Source: Dyadobacter tibetensis Y620-1
GTDB lineage: Bacteria; Bacteroidota; Bacteroidia; Cytophagales; Spirosomataceae
NCBI RefSeq assembly: GCF_000566685.1
Contig: NZ_AZQN01000003.1
Location: 496,001 to 560,000 of the forward strand
Direction of reading: 5' to 3'
Length of the DNA stretch: 64,000 nt
Every line of letters starts with the position of its first letter. Position 1 is the stretch's first letter. The notes beneath the pieces are model-generated. The model was not told the DNA's origin and did no database searches. It saw nothing but the letters and a program-made list of their open reading frames with translations. The position numbers were made by a program, and so were the translations under genes. Below, one piece after another: positions 53,101-62,306 of this stretch.

Positions 53101-53280
53101 CTCGTCGGTAAGAGTTCCCTGAGTGGTGCCCTTCAGGGTAATGCTTACTCCTGGTAGAGCCCCTCCGTCTTTTGCCATGCTGACCTTACCGCTAATACTT
53201 AACCGGTCGGTTTGGGCGAAGGTCAGGTTCGCCAAACCGATCAGAAAGCCGGTAAGTAATGGAAGTATAGTTTTTTTCAT
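50158..53280 (-). CDS. SusC/RagA TonB-linked outer membrane receptor
   Basis: 1040 residues with signal peptide (MKKTILPLLTGFLIGLANLTFAQ). A CarboxypepD_reg-like domain (about 27-105; SISGKVSMAKDGGALPGVSITLKG) leads into the plug with the SusC signature (LDEVVVTALGISREKKALGYA) and a barrel whose last strand ends SLSVGF. It lacks the STN domain of the receptor at 1759-5319, so it should not signal through FecR. It is the first gene of a SusC-SusD pair and diverges from the secreted nuclease gene. Confidence 0.95.
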   Translation of the reverse strand: MKKTILPLLTGFLIGLANLTFAQTDRLSISGKVSMAKDGGALPGVSITLKGTTQGTLTDEGGHYQITVPDKSAILVYSSIGFNTREEKIGNRVVIDVALEEDTKSLDEVVVTALGISREKKALGYASQTVNSEELIQNRQTNIVNALQGKVAGVTITSTGGAPGQGAKILIRGINSIDVNRDNQPLFVIDGILMDNSTSTVGQSADLRGMSNRAADINPDDVETINILKGGAATALYGLRGANGVVVITTKSGKSGSLRANFSSTFGTERVNHFPEVQDKYTIGYAGVYNPQDFFPSWGPTVEEARKIDPTHPEKLFNHFKDAYKTGKQYQNNLSFSGGTDKVTFLSSFSQLHHEGVIPFTDYDKYSVRLNAQVQFSKKFSTSTNLNFINSGGDRYNADRFSESLSYWSPRYDVRDYVKEDGTMNTYGNNNPIYGASTNKLKDNVNRLIAGMNFTYTPIDWLSLNYRVGMDTYDENRLRTAPGPRGFADERIYEDNGLGFVNQYNTSFRSITSTFTASASTNLGKDLKSTLRVGHDLYDRKSRSFGAEGQDLTVYNYFDLRNAKTIVPIQSAEDYRLMGIFGELTLDFKNYLYLTLTGRNDITSSLRKPNNSFFYPSASLGYVFSQHMQMPAFISMGKFRASYAKIGKDALPYSTTTGFASYTSLPSGITGFTRGSLLGDPSLRPEFTETYEGGIELGFFGNRLGLDLTFYQSLSKDQIINVAVSSSTGYEKAAINSGTMRNRGIELILKGSPIQSGNFSWDASLNFAANRNRVLSIREGLTEITYASQYGYSGSTVTMRLIPGEAYGNMYGTSHKRYYANSADEDPTYIDTSLPMVIGANGFPVRNTTQKLIGNSLPKWIGGFNNTFRYKDLSLSVLMDARVGQDRYNQLGNFFSAFGIAKYTENRNETKVFEGVLADGTPNTKAVYLGQGKGPDGVDYGNGYYRNVHRGISENFVEDASWIRLRSLRLAYSLPKSILKEGLLKNVQLSVTGNNLWLGTKYSGYDPETSSNSSGSNVDGFSGFTYPAVRSFLFSLSVGF

Positions 53281-53743
53281 CTGTAAAATATTTATGCTTG
53301 ATATGAGAAATCAGTTAAAATATTTAACAATTTCAATATTGTTCTTAACAAATACAAATCTGTACCGATTATTTGCGTTCCAGTTACATACTTTTCTGAG
53401 GCCTAGGATGTCCCGGTCGTTGATTTATGACGTAATCGCCTTCCGAATGTCCGCACGGTACCCTAAAAATGTCATAATCAAAAATCTGCCCAGCTTAAGG
53501 CTTATGGAAATCAAGCCAAGTGATACTTTATAAAAGTTGTAGGTATGATTTGTAGAAGTATTCAATATCAGGCTAATATTTTCGCATCAGTATGCTGTAT
53601 TGTTTATAATAATTAGTCAAAAATTTATAGTAAAAGTATTAATATGCTGGTAATATTCAGTACAGAAAATTTAGCATAAGGATAAAAACGAATCGAAAGA
53701 TTTGACTTAATTTCGTCTCTATATTTTTACTAAAAAACAAACT
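53281..53743. other. Divergent intergenic region, SusC/nuclease
   Basis: 463 bp, AT-rich, with no credible gene. Must contain the susC (minus) and nuclease (plus) promoters; no exact TAnnTTTG was found on either strand close to the starts. The open frame that spans 53123-53533 overlaps the susC coding region in the wrong orientation and is not a gene. Confidence 0.4.
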
Positions 53744-56700
53744 ATGAGGCATTTTTTATCTGTTTTACTTCGGGACACTTTCCCCGTATTACTATTCCTA
53801 ATTGGATTCTCCTGTCCTGGCTTTTCACAAACTCAGCCTTTACCTCAGGTACTTCCATTCATTTTTAACGGCCAGAGTGCCAATACACCTCCTACCGGAA
53901 TGGCCATTCATCGTTTTGGCACTACTTCAGGAGCTATCCCTACCTCACGGACTTTGGCCGAGGGGAACGACGATCTACCTTATAATGCAGGTTCCACTTC
54001 TGGCGGCTGGTTAAATGCAGGTACCAATGGAGTAGATGGAATCGGTCTGTTGGCTTCGGGAAGCAATGCTGCAGGAGCTATAGTGATAGGAATCAACACC
54101 ACGGGTAAGCAGGACATCACTGTTAGCTGGTTATGTCGGACTGTAACCAATGCTTCAAGTAGAGACAATAGTGTAGCCCTGCAGTATCGTGTGGGTAATA
54201 GTGGAAACTTTATCAATGTAGGAACTTCATCGGTTTATACTTCCGCAGGGAAATCAGTTGGAGATGCATCTGGCGTTTTTTCCGAAGTTCTGCCTAGCTC
54301 CGCCAACGATAAGGCAGAGGTTCAGGTGCGGTGGATTTACTGGGAATCTTCGGAAGGGTTGACCGGTAGCCGTGATCGAATCGCAGTAGATGAGATTAGT
54401 ATCAATGGTCAGTCAACGGGTCCGGATATTACGGGGCCCGAAATAGCTACGCTTACGCCTGCTGCTAATGCAACCAACGTATCCATCACCACAGATCTGA
54501 AGGTAGTCTTCTCCGAACCGATTAATAAAGGAGGAAATGGCAACATTACCTTATATAAGCCCTCCAATTCATCCTCGCAGGTAATCCCCATTAACGATGC
54601 TTCCGTGGTTCTCTCGGGCAGTCAGTTGACCATCTCGGGAGTTACTCTCGACTACGCGGAAACCTATTATGTCCTCATTGATGAAGGGGCTGTTGAAGAT
54701 ATGGCAGGTAATTACTTTGCTGGTGTACAGGACGACACGACATGGAGGTTTACAACCATAAATGATCCAGGTATACCTACCTTAATTAGTTCTATTCAAG
54801 GGCAGGGCTCTCAGGCCACTGGCGGGACTTTCACCATCGAAGGGATCGTAACGGGTGTATTTGCGGATTGGAGTCCTGCCGGATTCTATGTTCAGGAGGA
54901 AGATACGGACAGCGATAACGATCCACTGACTTCAGAGGCTATTTTCGTGGTTGAAGCGAGTCCTTCCGTGGGGGTGGGACAGAAGGTAAAGGTTGCGGGT
55001 GATGTGTCCGAATCAAGTGCTGCGCCTTCTTACGAGCAGGCCGTATTGCAGCCAACCTCTATTTCCATTCTGGCCAGTAATCAACCCTTGCCCACTCCTG
55101 TTTCCTTTTCGCTTCCCGCGTTATCCAGTACCTATCTGGAGCGATTCGAAGGCATGCTGGTGACCTACCCGGGAACCCTTACCGTCAGTGATAATTATGA
55201 ATTGGGAAGCTATGGTAGTATCAAGCTTTCGGAGGGTGGACTGGTCTATCAGCCCACTCAGATATTGGATCCCAATGATGCAACAGCTAGTGGTACTAGC
55301 AGCTCCGGGACTTCCAACCTTGCAGCAATTAATCAGCTAAAAGAGGATAATGCTCTAAGAACAATCGTACTCGACGATGGCCGTGCTATTGCACCCATTT
55401 CACTACCCTATGTGAACGCAGACCATACACTCCGGGTGGGTAGTACTGTGAGTGGAATTACAGCAATTATGGGATATGGCTATCAAGCCTATCGCCTACA
55501 ACCCTTGCCAGCAGGACATACCTATGCTACAGCAACGAATTTTTCCTATGCGCCAAGGCCAGGTTCCGTGCCTTCTGTAGGTTCCGCCACGGTTAAAGTT
55601 GCAAGCTTCAATGTACTCAATTATTTCAATGGGGACGGTCTTGGTGGGGGATTTCCTACGGCTCGAGGCGCCTCTACCCTGGTAGAGTTCGAACGGCAAA
55701 GGGCAAAAATTATTAGTGCACTAAGTGAGATAAATGCCGATGTTGTTGGATTATTAGAAATAGAAAATGATGGCAACGGTGCCAATGCTGCATTATCCGA
55801 TCTGGTGAGGGGCTTAAATGACCGTATGGGGCCAGATACATATCGTTTCATTACCGAAACCGTGACGGGAACGGATCAAATTCGGTGTGCCATAATATAT
55901 AAACCAACCAAGGTTCTCCCTGTTGGAAGTGCAATGGGTAGCACTAATCCTGTTTTCGATCGCCCACCTTTAGCTCAGAATTTTCAGATTGTGCTCCCGT
56001 CGGCCCGCATAGCTGCTCCAATTCAGTTCAATTATATTGTCAACCACTTTAAGTCTAAGGGTTGTGGGTCAGCTACGGGTGCCAATGCCGATCAGAATGA
56101 TGGGCAGGGTTGTTATAATGGAAGGAGAAAAGACCAGGCCAATGAACTTCTGAACTTTATTTCTACCGTAAAATCATCATCAGGTAATGATTATGTCATT
56201 TCAATGGGTGATTATAATGCATATTATCAAGAAGATCCCATGGATGTTTTAAGAGCTGGGGGCCAGGTTGTTCTTGCCAATGCTACAGATTACTCCTATC
56301 TTTTTGATGGCCAACTTGGCTCTTTAGATCATGCAGTGGTAAGTTCTCAACTTAACACACTGGTGAGCGGTGTGGCCAAATGGAATATCAATTCTGTAGA
56401 GCCTGACTACCTCTCATATAAAGACGAGGTGAATAGCGGTGGTTCAGACCGGGTCAACCCCTGGTCTGCTACCTATACCTCGGATGCCTTCCGATCATCG
56501 GATCACGATGCCGTTATAGTAGGGCTAGATTTTTCTGTTGCACTCCCGGTAAGCCTCGTTTCTTTTCAGCTAAAAAATGAAACGAATCAGGTTCAGGTAA
56601 TCTGGGAAACTGCTTCAGAGGTTAATAACGACTATTTTATAGTTGAAAAATCACTCGATGCGTCTCATTTTAAAGAGATCGCAAGAATAGATGGAGCAGG

Positions 56701-57094
56701 GGGGAGTTCTCCTAAAAATTTGTATCAATATACGGATGTGTACCCCAGTGAGGGACTTTCGTATTACCGGCTTGTGCAGGTAGACCGCGATGGTACGAAA
56801 ACCATCTATCGCTTGCAGGTGATCAAAAGGGAGGGGGGATCCTTAAGCTCAGGCGTATATCCCAATCCAGTACAATCCGAATTCAACCTTTTGAACAAAG
56901 AAATAATAGGTACTTCTTCCTATGAGTATAGGCTGGTAAGTAGCGAAGGAAAGCTAATTATCAGTGGCTCAGGATTTGTTAAGGAAATTGAGACTGCCAT
57001 AAACGGTCGACTTAACGGATTGGAAACTGGTGCTTACCTGATCCAACTTGTCAATGATTCTAAGGTCTTAAATTTGAAATTTGTAAAAAACTAA
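53744..57094 (+). CDS. Secreted endonuclease/exonuclease/phosphatase protein with type IX sorting tail
   Basis: 1116 residues, multidomain. Signal peptide; an N-terminal beta-rich module (about 30-220); a Big_5/Ig-like domain at about 225-345 (PEIATLTPAANATNVSITTDLKVVFSEPI); an OB-like module at about 350-450; an EEP nuclease domain at about 600-905 with ASFNVLNYFNGDG, LLEIENDGNG, NHFKSKGCG, MGDYNAYYQEDP, LDHAVVS and SSDHDAVIVGLD, covering the metal and catalytic His/Asp positions of ExeM/NucH-type extracellular DNases; and a C-terminal type A sorting domain (GVYPNPVQSEFNLLN to the end). It should be exported by the type IX system and act on extracellular DNA. The window's PorU and PorV are the machinery. 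Confidence 0.92.
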   Translation: MRHFLSVLLRDTFPVLLFLIGFSCPGFSQTQPLPQVLPFIFNGQSANTPPTGMAIHRFGTTSGAIPTSRTLAEGNDDLPYNAGSTSGGWLNAGTNGVDGIGLLASGSNAAGAIVIGINTTGKQDITVSWLCRTVTNASSRDNSVALQYRVGNSGNFINVGTSSVYTSAGKSVGDASGVFSEVLPSSANDKAEVQVRWIYWESSEGLTGSRDRIAVDEISINGQSTGPDITGPEIATLTPAANATNVSITTDLKVVFSEPINKGGNGNITLYKPSNSSSQVIPINDASVVLSGSQLTISGVTLDYAETYYVLIDEGAVEDMAGNYFAGVQDDTTWRFTTINDPGIPTLISSIQGQGSQATGGTFTIEGIVTGVFADWSPAGFYVQEEDTDSDNDPLTSEAIFVVEASPSVGVGQKVKVAGDVSESSAAPSYEQAVLQPTSISILASNQPLPTPVSFSLPALSSTYLERFEGMLVTYPGTLTVSDNYELGSYGSIKLSEGGLVYQPTQILDPNDATASGTSSSGTSNLAAINQLKEDNALRTIVLDDGRAIAPISLPYVNADHTLRVGSTVSGITAIMGYGYQAYRLQPLPAGHTYATATNFSYAPRPGSVPSVGSATVKVASFNVLNYFNGDGLGGGFPTARGASTLVEFERQRAKIISALSEINADVVGLLEIENDGNGANAALSDLVRGLNDRMGPDTYRFITETVTGTDQIRCAIIYKPTKVLPVGSAMGSTNPVFDRPPLAQNFQIVLPSARIAAPIQFNYIVNHFKSKGCGSATGANADQNDGQGCYNGRRKDQANELLNFISTVKSSSGNDYVISMGDYNAYYQEDPMDVLRAGGQVVLANATDYSYLFDGQLGSLDHAVVSSQLNTLVSGVAKWNINSVEPDYLSYKDEVNSGGSDRVNPWSATYTSDAFRSSDHDAVIVGLDFSVALPVSLVSFQLKNETNQVQVIWETASEVNNDYFIVEKSLDASHFKEIARIDGAGGSSPKNLYQYTDVYPSEGLSYYRLVQVDRDGTKTIYRLQVIKREGGSLSSGVYPNPVQSEFNLLNKEIIGTSSYEYRLVSSEGKLIISGSGFVKEIETAINGRLNGLETGAYLIQLVNDSKVLNLKFVKN

Positions 57095-57126
57095 ATCAGA
57101 TTTTAATTTAGATAAAGCATCTAACC

Positions 57127-57173
57127 AATAAGGCCAGTCAGCATAATATTGTTGATTGGCCTTATTTATTTTT
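57127..57173 (+). terminator. Terminator after the nuclease gene
   Basis: 10-bp stem 57127-57136 / 57157-57166 (AATAAGGCCA with TGGCCTTATT), 20-nt loop and T-rich tail (TATTTTT) to 57173. Confidence 0.8.
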
Positions 57174-57282
57174 GATAGGTATGGATCTAGACTACCTTGA
57201 ATATCTTCAATGAAATTCTCACCTTGTAGCCTTTAAGTTGATATCGCAAAATGATTACATTAACCTTTGAATACGAGTAATT

Positions 57283-59280
57283 TTGAGAAAATTTCTGATT
57301 TTCCTACTTTTTATGCAGACTGGCATGTTTGCCTGTCCTGCCATTTCCGGGTCCCCAGCTATAGCCAAACCCCTTCAGGTGATTTCGCCCAATGGCCAGA
57401 TCCGGGTCGCTTGTGAACTGAAAAATGACCGAATAGAGTATGCCGTATGGCTCAATAAGAGCCAGGTCATTGAGCCTTCTGTATTGGAACTCGAATTCGA
57501 TGATGGAATTTTTGGTCATAACCTGATGATCGGCAAACCTGTATATCGTAAAGGGGTGGAAACATATGAACTGGTAGTAGGCAAGAAAAAGTTGGTGCAG
57601 GACCATTTTCAGGAGTTATCGTTGCCTATTGAAGAGCGGCAAGCCCCTTTCAGGAAAATTAAGATATTGGTGCGTGTATTTGATGACGGGGTAGCCTTTC
57701 GGTATGAGTTTCCCGAGCAGCAGGGACGCAAAGAATTGGTGCTTATGGATGAACGTTCGCATTTTCATATCGCCGGAAATCCCAAGGTATTTGCCCTAGG
57801 TTTACCTAATTATACCAGCTCCCATGAAGGTATTTACACCGTCGGTAAACTTGATGATCTTCCTGCCGATTCTTTGTATGATATGCCTGCCCTATTCGAT
57901 TTAGGTGGTAAGGCCTATCTGGGTATAACCGAAGCGGCTTTGCTGGATTATGCCGGGATGTATTTGGCACGGCAGAATGGCCTTTTGACAAGCAAACTCT
58001 CTCCCCGGCCAGGTGAAGGAGGGGTGAAAGTGAGGGCCTCGCTGCCGCATAAGAGTCCGTGGCGGGTACTTTTACTAAGCGATCGGGTTGGCACGCTTAT
58101 CGAGAGTACGATCATCACCAGTCTGAATGCACCCAATAAACTGGGAGATGTAAGTTGGCTCAAACCTGGTAAAACTACCTTCCCTTGGTGGAATGGGAAT
58201 ATTGTACCCCTTACTTTGAATGCTCCAGGTAATAACTTTGAAACGGCTCAATACTATATAGATTTTTGTGCCCGTAACGGTATAGAATATCATTCGGTGG
58301 TAGAGTACGGCGTGCGCCAATGGTATGTCGACGATGGCATACGGTATATGCCCGGGCCCAATGCCGATGTTACTACCCCAGTACCGGGTCTTGACATGCA
58401 AAGGATCTGTGACTATGGAAAGCAAAATGGAGTAGGAATTCGGGTATGGGTGCATTGGGCCGCATTGTATCCGAAAATAGATGCTGCCTTTGCCCGCTTC
58501 GAGGAATGGGGTGTTCAGGGAATGATGATCGATTTTATGGATCGGGACGATCAGGAAATGGTGAATATCCAAACTGAAATGTTAGAAAAAGCTGCCAAAC
58601 ACCATTTACATATACAATTTCATGGTGCTTATAAACCTACGGGTCTGAGTCGTACTTACCCCAATGAATTTACCCGGGAGGGCACCCGAAATTATGAGGT
58701 TAACAAATGGGAACCGAAGGGATTGGCCCCATTCGACGATATAAATATTCCATTTACAAGGATGTTGGCCGGGCCCACCGACTATCACCTGGGAGGATTT
58801 CGGGCTGTACCTTCCGACTCTTTTAAACTGCAGTATATTGAACCTTTAATGCTAAGCACTCGGGCCCATCAACTGGCCATGTATGTGGTCTTAGAAAGTT
58901 ATCTTCAGATCATTAGCGATTATCCTAAGGCCTACGAAGGCCAACCAGGTTTCGATTTTTTAAGACAGGTGCCTACTAACTGGGACGATTCTAAGGTTTT
59001 AAATGCTCAGGTAGGAGAGTATCTTACTATTGTGCGCCAGAAGGATGAAGTCTGGTATCTAGGAAGCATTACCGATCATAAACCCCGACAGCTCCGAGTT
59101 CCACTGGCCTTTTTAGGTGAGGGGAAGTACCGAGCAGAAATCTATGCTGACGCACCCGATGTAGACCGATATCCGAATCACCTTCTGATTTCGACCAGGC
59201 TGGTGAACCAGAATGAGGACTTGGATATTCGCTTGGAAGCAGGTGGTGGGCAGGCAGTACGATTTGTGAAATTACCTTGA
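57283..59280 (+). CDS. Glycoside hydrolase family 97 protein
   Basis: 665 residues from a TTG at 57283 (reads MRKFLIFLLFMQTGMFACPAISG, a good signal peptide; the first ATG is ten residues later and would leave no basic n-region). An N-terminal beta-sandwich (about 35-285) precedes the TIM barrel (about 290-575), with FPWWNGN, HSVVEYGVRQWYVDDG, RVWVHWAALYP and GVQGMMIDFMDRDDQEMV; Asp417 is in the place of the nucleophile of retaining alpha-galactosidases of GH97. TREGTRNYEVNKW follows. The family includes retaining galactosidases and inverting glucosidases; the Asp417 context favours the retaining type. It lies in the SusCD-nuclease neighbourhood but has its own terminator-separated unit. Confidence 0.93.
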   Translation: MRKFLIFLLFMQTGMFACPAISGSPAIAKPLQVISPNGQIRVACELKNDRIEYAVWLNKSQVIEPSVLELEFDDGIFGHNLMIGKPVYRKGVETYELVVGKKKLVQDHFQELSLPIEERQAPFRKIKILVRVFDDGVAFRYEFPEQQGRKELVLMDERSHFHIAGNPKVFALGLPNYTSSHEGIYTVGKLDDLPADSLYDMPALFDLGGKAYLGITEAALLDYAGMYLARQNGLLTSKLSPRPGEGGVKVRASLPHKSPWRVLLLSDRVGTLIESTIITSLNAPNKLGDVSWLKPGKTTFPWWNGNIVPLTLNAPGNNFETAQYYIDFCARNGIEYHSVVEYGVRQWYVDDGIRYMPGPNADVTTPVPGLDMQRICDYGKQNGVGIRVWVHWAALYPKIDAAFARFEEWGVQGMMIDFMDRDDQEMVNIQTEMLEKAAKHHLHIQFHGAYKPTGLSRTYPNEFTREGTRNYEVNKWEPKGLAPFDDINIPFTRMLAGPTDYHLGGFRAVPSDSFKLQYIEPLMLSTRAHQLAMYVVLESYLQIISDYPKAYEGQPGFDFLRQVPTNWDDSKVLNAQVGEYLTIVRQKDEVWYLGSITDHKPRQLRVPLAFLGEGKYRAEIYADAPDVDRYPNHLLISTRLVNQNEDLDIRLEAGGGQAVRFVKLP

Positions 59281-59420
59281 TACCTGAACTGGCTACGATG
59301 AGGAATAGCAAAAGACTCTTGACTTTTTACTTTAGAGACAGAATAAATTGTGATTTTTTGAGATATGATTGACATTTCTTATTGGTTCAAAATGTCATTT
59401 GTAGTACCTTGTAGGCTGCA

Positions 59421-59461
59421 AATAAGTCGTTTAACTTATTCTGCCCATCTCAATGATGGGC
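59421..59461 (+). promoter_or_regulatory. Two tandem hairpins in the leader of the molybdenum hydroxylase operon
   Basis: Hairpin one: AATAAGT (59421-59427) with ACTTATT (59434-59440). Hairpin two: GCCCATC (59443-59449) with GATGGGC (59455-59461). They are 2 bp apart and lie 46-87 bp before the ATG at 59508. No T run follows the second. Could be an RNA leader element or protein-binding sites; not a recognised molybdenum cofactor riboswitch by eye. Confidence 0.4.
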
Positions 59462-59507
59462 TGCCGCTTCTGACCATATATTTTTTTGACATATCATCTT
59501 TATTATC

Positions 59508-59969
59508 ATGGCGAAATATAACCTTTTAGTAAATAAGAGACGCTACCAAGCCGAAGTAGCTGACGATACGCCGCTTCTATGGGTTCTACGTGATCATTTG
59601 GGGCTTTCAGGTACGAAGTTCGGTTGCGGCATAGCACAATGTGGCGCCTGTACGGTTCACTTGGATGGTACCGCCGTACGCTCCTGTGTTTTACCTGTCT
59701 CTGCTGTTGGCATGGCTGAAATCACCACGATCGAAGGCCTTTCTGAGCACGGAGATCACCCTCTTCAGCAAGCCTGGTGCGATGTGGATGTACCTCAATG
59801 TGGCTATTGCCAGGCCGGTCAGATTATGACGGCTGCTTCCTTTTTAAAAGAGAATCCTAACCCTACCGAGGAGGAAATTGTCGAAAAAATGAGTGGTAAT
59901 ATCTGCCGTTGTGGCACCTACCACCGAATACGTGAAGCTATCAAAGTGGCCGCCTCTAAATCCCATTAA
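59508..59969 (+). CDS. (2Fe-2S) subunit of an isoquinoline oxidoreductase-type molybdenum hydroxylase
   Basis: 153 residues with two iron-sulfur clusters: plant ferredoxin type Cys40, Cys45, Cys48, Cys60 ([15 protein letters not shown]) and the four-helix type Cys98, Cys101, Cys133, Cys135 ([17 protein letters not shown]). This is the small subunit of xanthine dehydrogenase-family enzymes that lack a FAD subunit (IorA-like). Its stop is 2 bp before the large subunit gene. It passes electrons from the molybdenum centre to an external acceptor, usually a cytochrome c. Confidence 0.95.
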   Translation: MAKYNLLVNKRRYQAEVADDTPLLWVLRDHLGLSGTKFGCGIAQCGACTVHLDGTAVRSCVLPVSAVGMAEITTIEGLSEHGDHPLQQAWCDVDVPQCGYCQAGQIMTAASFLKENPNPTEEEIVEKMSGNICRCGTYHRIREAIKVAASKSH

Positions 59970-59971
59970 TC

Positions 59972-62116
59972 ATGAAGGAAACCGTAAACAATTCCAGGAG
60001 AGATTTTATGAAAATCGCTGCCTTAACGGGTAGTGGTTTATTTTTAGGCTTTAACTGGTCCAATTCTCAGGCCAGCCCCGTTGTCGTGAGTGGCGAGACC
60101 ATTACCAATGGGTTGTCACAGTTCAATAGCTATCTCAGTATTGGTGCCGATAACATTATAACCATCGTGTCACCAAATCCGGAAATCGGGCAGGGGATCA
60201 AAACTGCCTTTCCTCTCGTGGTGGCCGAAGAACTGGACGCCGATTGGAGCAAGGTGCATACCGTGCAGGGAGCATTGGACAACAGTCGATTTGAGCGACA
60301 GGTGACAGGTGGTAGCGGAGCAGTACCCCATTCCTGGGAGAGACTTCGCATGGCAGGGGCAACGGCCAGGCAGCTTTTGATGGCTGCTGCCGCAAAACGC
60401 TGGTCAGTGCCTGTCTCTGAATGTAGCACAGACACTGGGAAGGTTTTGCATAAAGGTTCTGGGAAGTCGCTTTCCTATGGAGAATTAGCCGTGGAAGCAG
60501 GGAAAATGGAGACTCCCAAAAACGTAGTACTAAAAAATCCCAAAGATTTTAAGCTCATTGGCACTGAGGTTCCCAATGTAGATAATAAAAATATTGCGAC
60601 TGGAAAGCCTATGTTTGGGATCGATTTTCAGCGAGAGGGTATGCTCCTTGCCCAGATACAGAGACCTAAGGCTTTTGGGTTAAAATTGAAATCGGTGGAT
60701 TCGGCAGCTGCCAGAAAAATGCCAGGTATCATAGATATTGTAACATTTGAGGACAGTGTTGCCATTGTGGGCAAATCTACTTGGGAGATCAAAAAAGCTA
60801 GGGAGGTTTTAAAAATTACTTACGAACAAGGAAGCGATCTGGAGAGTAGCAGCGACCATAATCGTATATTTCAGCAATTGCTAGCCCAAGGCACACCTAC
60901 TGTCCGTAGGAAAGAAGGAGACGTTGAAAAAGCATTTGCAACGGCAGCTAAGGTTGTCACCGCTGAATATCAATGTCCCTTTTTGGCCCACAGCCCAATG
61001 GAACCCATGAACTTTTTTGCACATGTACGTGAAGATGGGGTTGAGCTAGTGGGGCCTACCCAAACGCCCGACAGGGCGCGGGGAGAAGCCTCTAAAATTA
61101 CGGGGATTCCTGTAGAAAAAATAACCGTGGAGATGACACGGCAGGGAGGGGGCTTTGGAAGAAGGCTATCTGCCGACTTTGTTCGGGAAGCAGTATTCGT
61201 ATCCAAGCTGGTAAAAGCCCCCGTTAAGGTAATTTGGACCCGTGAGGATGATATGACGGGAGGAACCTACCGCCCGGCAGTTCGCTACCGGTTTGAGGCC
61301 GCCCTAGACCAGGCGGGTGATATGATTGGCTATAAACTAAGGGGGGTAGGGATGAATGCCGGCAACCCAACCCGTGAAGATAACTTCCCCTCCGGCGCCG
61401 TTCCCAATCTTTTAATCGATTCTGTAGACCATCCGTCCCCCATTACCACGGGGCCATGGAGGGCACCCATAACCAATTTTCTGGCTTATGCCGAGCAGGC
61501 ATTCCTGGACGAAGTAGCAGAGGCTGCCGGAAAAGATCCCGTTCAGTTTAGGATCGAAATGCTTGAAAAGGCAAAAGAAAAACCTTTTGGTGAAGTCAAA
61601 TATGATATAGACCGGATGTTGGCAGTGACCCGATTGGCTGCAGAAAAAAGCAACTGGGGCAAGAAAAATGGAGTGCATCAAGGTTTTAGCGTCTATTTTT
61701 CTCACCGTTCCTACGTAGCTCAGGTAGGCGAAGTAGTGCTGGAGAAAGGGAAGCCTGTACTGAAAAACGTAGTAGCCGCTGTTGATTGTGGAATAGTGGT
61801 TAATAAAGGCGGAGCCTTGCAGCAGGTACGGGGGGGCGTAGTAGATGGAACCGGGCATGCCATGTATGGAAATTTGACCTTTACAAAAGGTGCTCCCGAT
61901 CAGAGTAATTTCGATGGGTTCAGAATGATTCGTATGAATGAAATTCCTGAGGTTGAGGTGCATTTCGTAGATAATGGTATTGACCCCACTGGACTAGGTG
62001 AGCCCGCGTTGCCGCCTACCGGGGCTGCAGTAGCCAATGCAATTTATAAAGCGACTGGTAAAAGACTGCGCAATCAACCCTTCATATTAGAAGAACCGTT
62101 CAAGGGTGTTTCATAG
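59972..62116 (+). CDS. Molybdopterin-binding large subunit (IorB-like)
   Basis: 714 residues. A Tat-type signal (SRRDFMKIAALTGSGLFLGFNW; twin Arg9-Arg10) implies export as a folded enzyme with the small subunit carried along. The aldehyde oxidase/xanthine dehydrogenase folds show the cofactor motifs GGGFGRR and, near the C-terminus, the active-site Glu677 in GLGEPALPP. The closest functional group is the isoquinoline 1-oxidoreductase large subunit, which hydroxylates N-heteroaromatics or oxidises aldehydes. The substrate is unknown. No cytochrome c subunit, FAD subunit or XdhC-like maturation gene is next to it. Confidence 0.95.
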   Translation: MKETVNNSRRDFMKIAALTGSGLFLGFNWSNSQASPVVVSGETITNGLSQFNSYLSIGADNIITIVSPNPEIGQGIKTAFPLVVAEELDADWSKVHTVQGALDNSRFERQVTGGSGAVPHSWERLRMAGATARQLLMAAAAKRWSVPVSECSTDTGKVLHKGSGKSLSYGELAVEAGKMETPKNVVLKNPKDFKLIGTEVPNVDNKNIATGKPMFGIDFQREGMLLAQIQRPKAFGLKLKSVDSAAARKMPGIIDIVTFEDSVAIVGKSTWEIKKAREVLKITYEQGSDLESSSDHNRIFQQLLAQGTPTVRRKEGDVEKAFATAAKVVTAEYQCPFLAHSPMEPMNFFAHVREDGVELVGPTQTPDRARGEASKITGIPVEKITVEMTRQGGGFGRRLSADFVREAVFVSKLVKAPVKVIWTREDDMTGGTYRPAVRYRFEAALDQAGDMIGYKLRGVGMNAGNPTREDNFPSGAVPNLLIDSVDHPSPITTGPWRAPITNFLAYAEQAFLDEVAEAAGKDPVQFRIEMLEKAKEKPFGEVKYDIDRMLAVTRLAAEKSNWGKKNGVHQGFSVYFSHRSYVAQVGEVVLEKGKPVLKNVVAAVDCGIVVNKGGALQQVRGGVVDGTGHAMYGNLTFTKGAPDQSNFDGFRMIRMNEIPEVEVHFVDNGIDPTGLGEPALPPTGAAVANAIYKATGKRLRNQPFILEEPFKGVS

Positions 62117-62208
62117 GAAATGCTTCCAGGGCTCCAGCTCTCGGAAGTAGATAAACCCTCACTGTCGGCCAAACAATACGACTAAACATGGTGTATTGAT
62201 AGTAAATT

Positions 62209-62233
62209 CCTCCCCATCACTTCTTTGGGGAGG
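62209..62233 (+). terminator. Hairpin after the molybdenum hydroxylase operon
   Basis: 8-bp stem 62209-62216 / 62226-62233 (CCTCCCCA with TGGGGAGG), 9-nt loop. It lacks a T run after it, so it may be Rho-linked or a processing signal rather than a full terminator. Confidence 0.5.
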
Positions 62234-62306
62234 ATATATGGCCCAGGTCTCACTACAGTATTAGGAGTGATAGCCGAAGGGGCTCAATTTTGCCTATATC
62301 TTATAC

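Noticed and set aside
53123..53533. 136-residue open frame antisense to the SusC start
   Set aside because: Overlaps a strongly supported SusC N-terminus; its sequence is a reverse-strand shadow.
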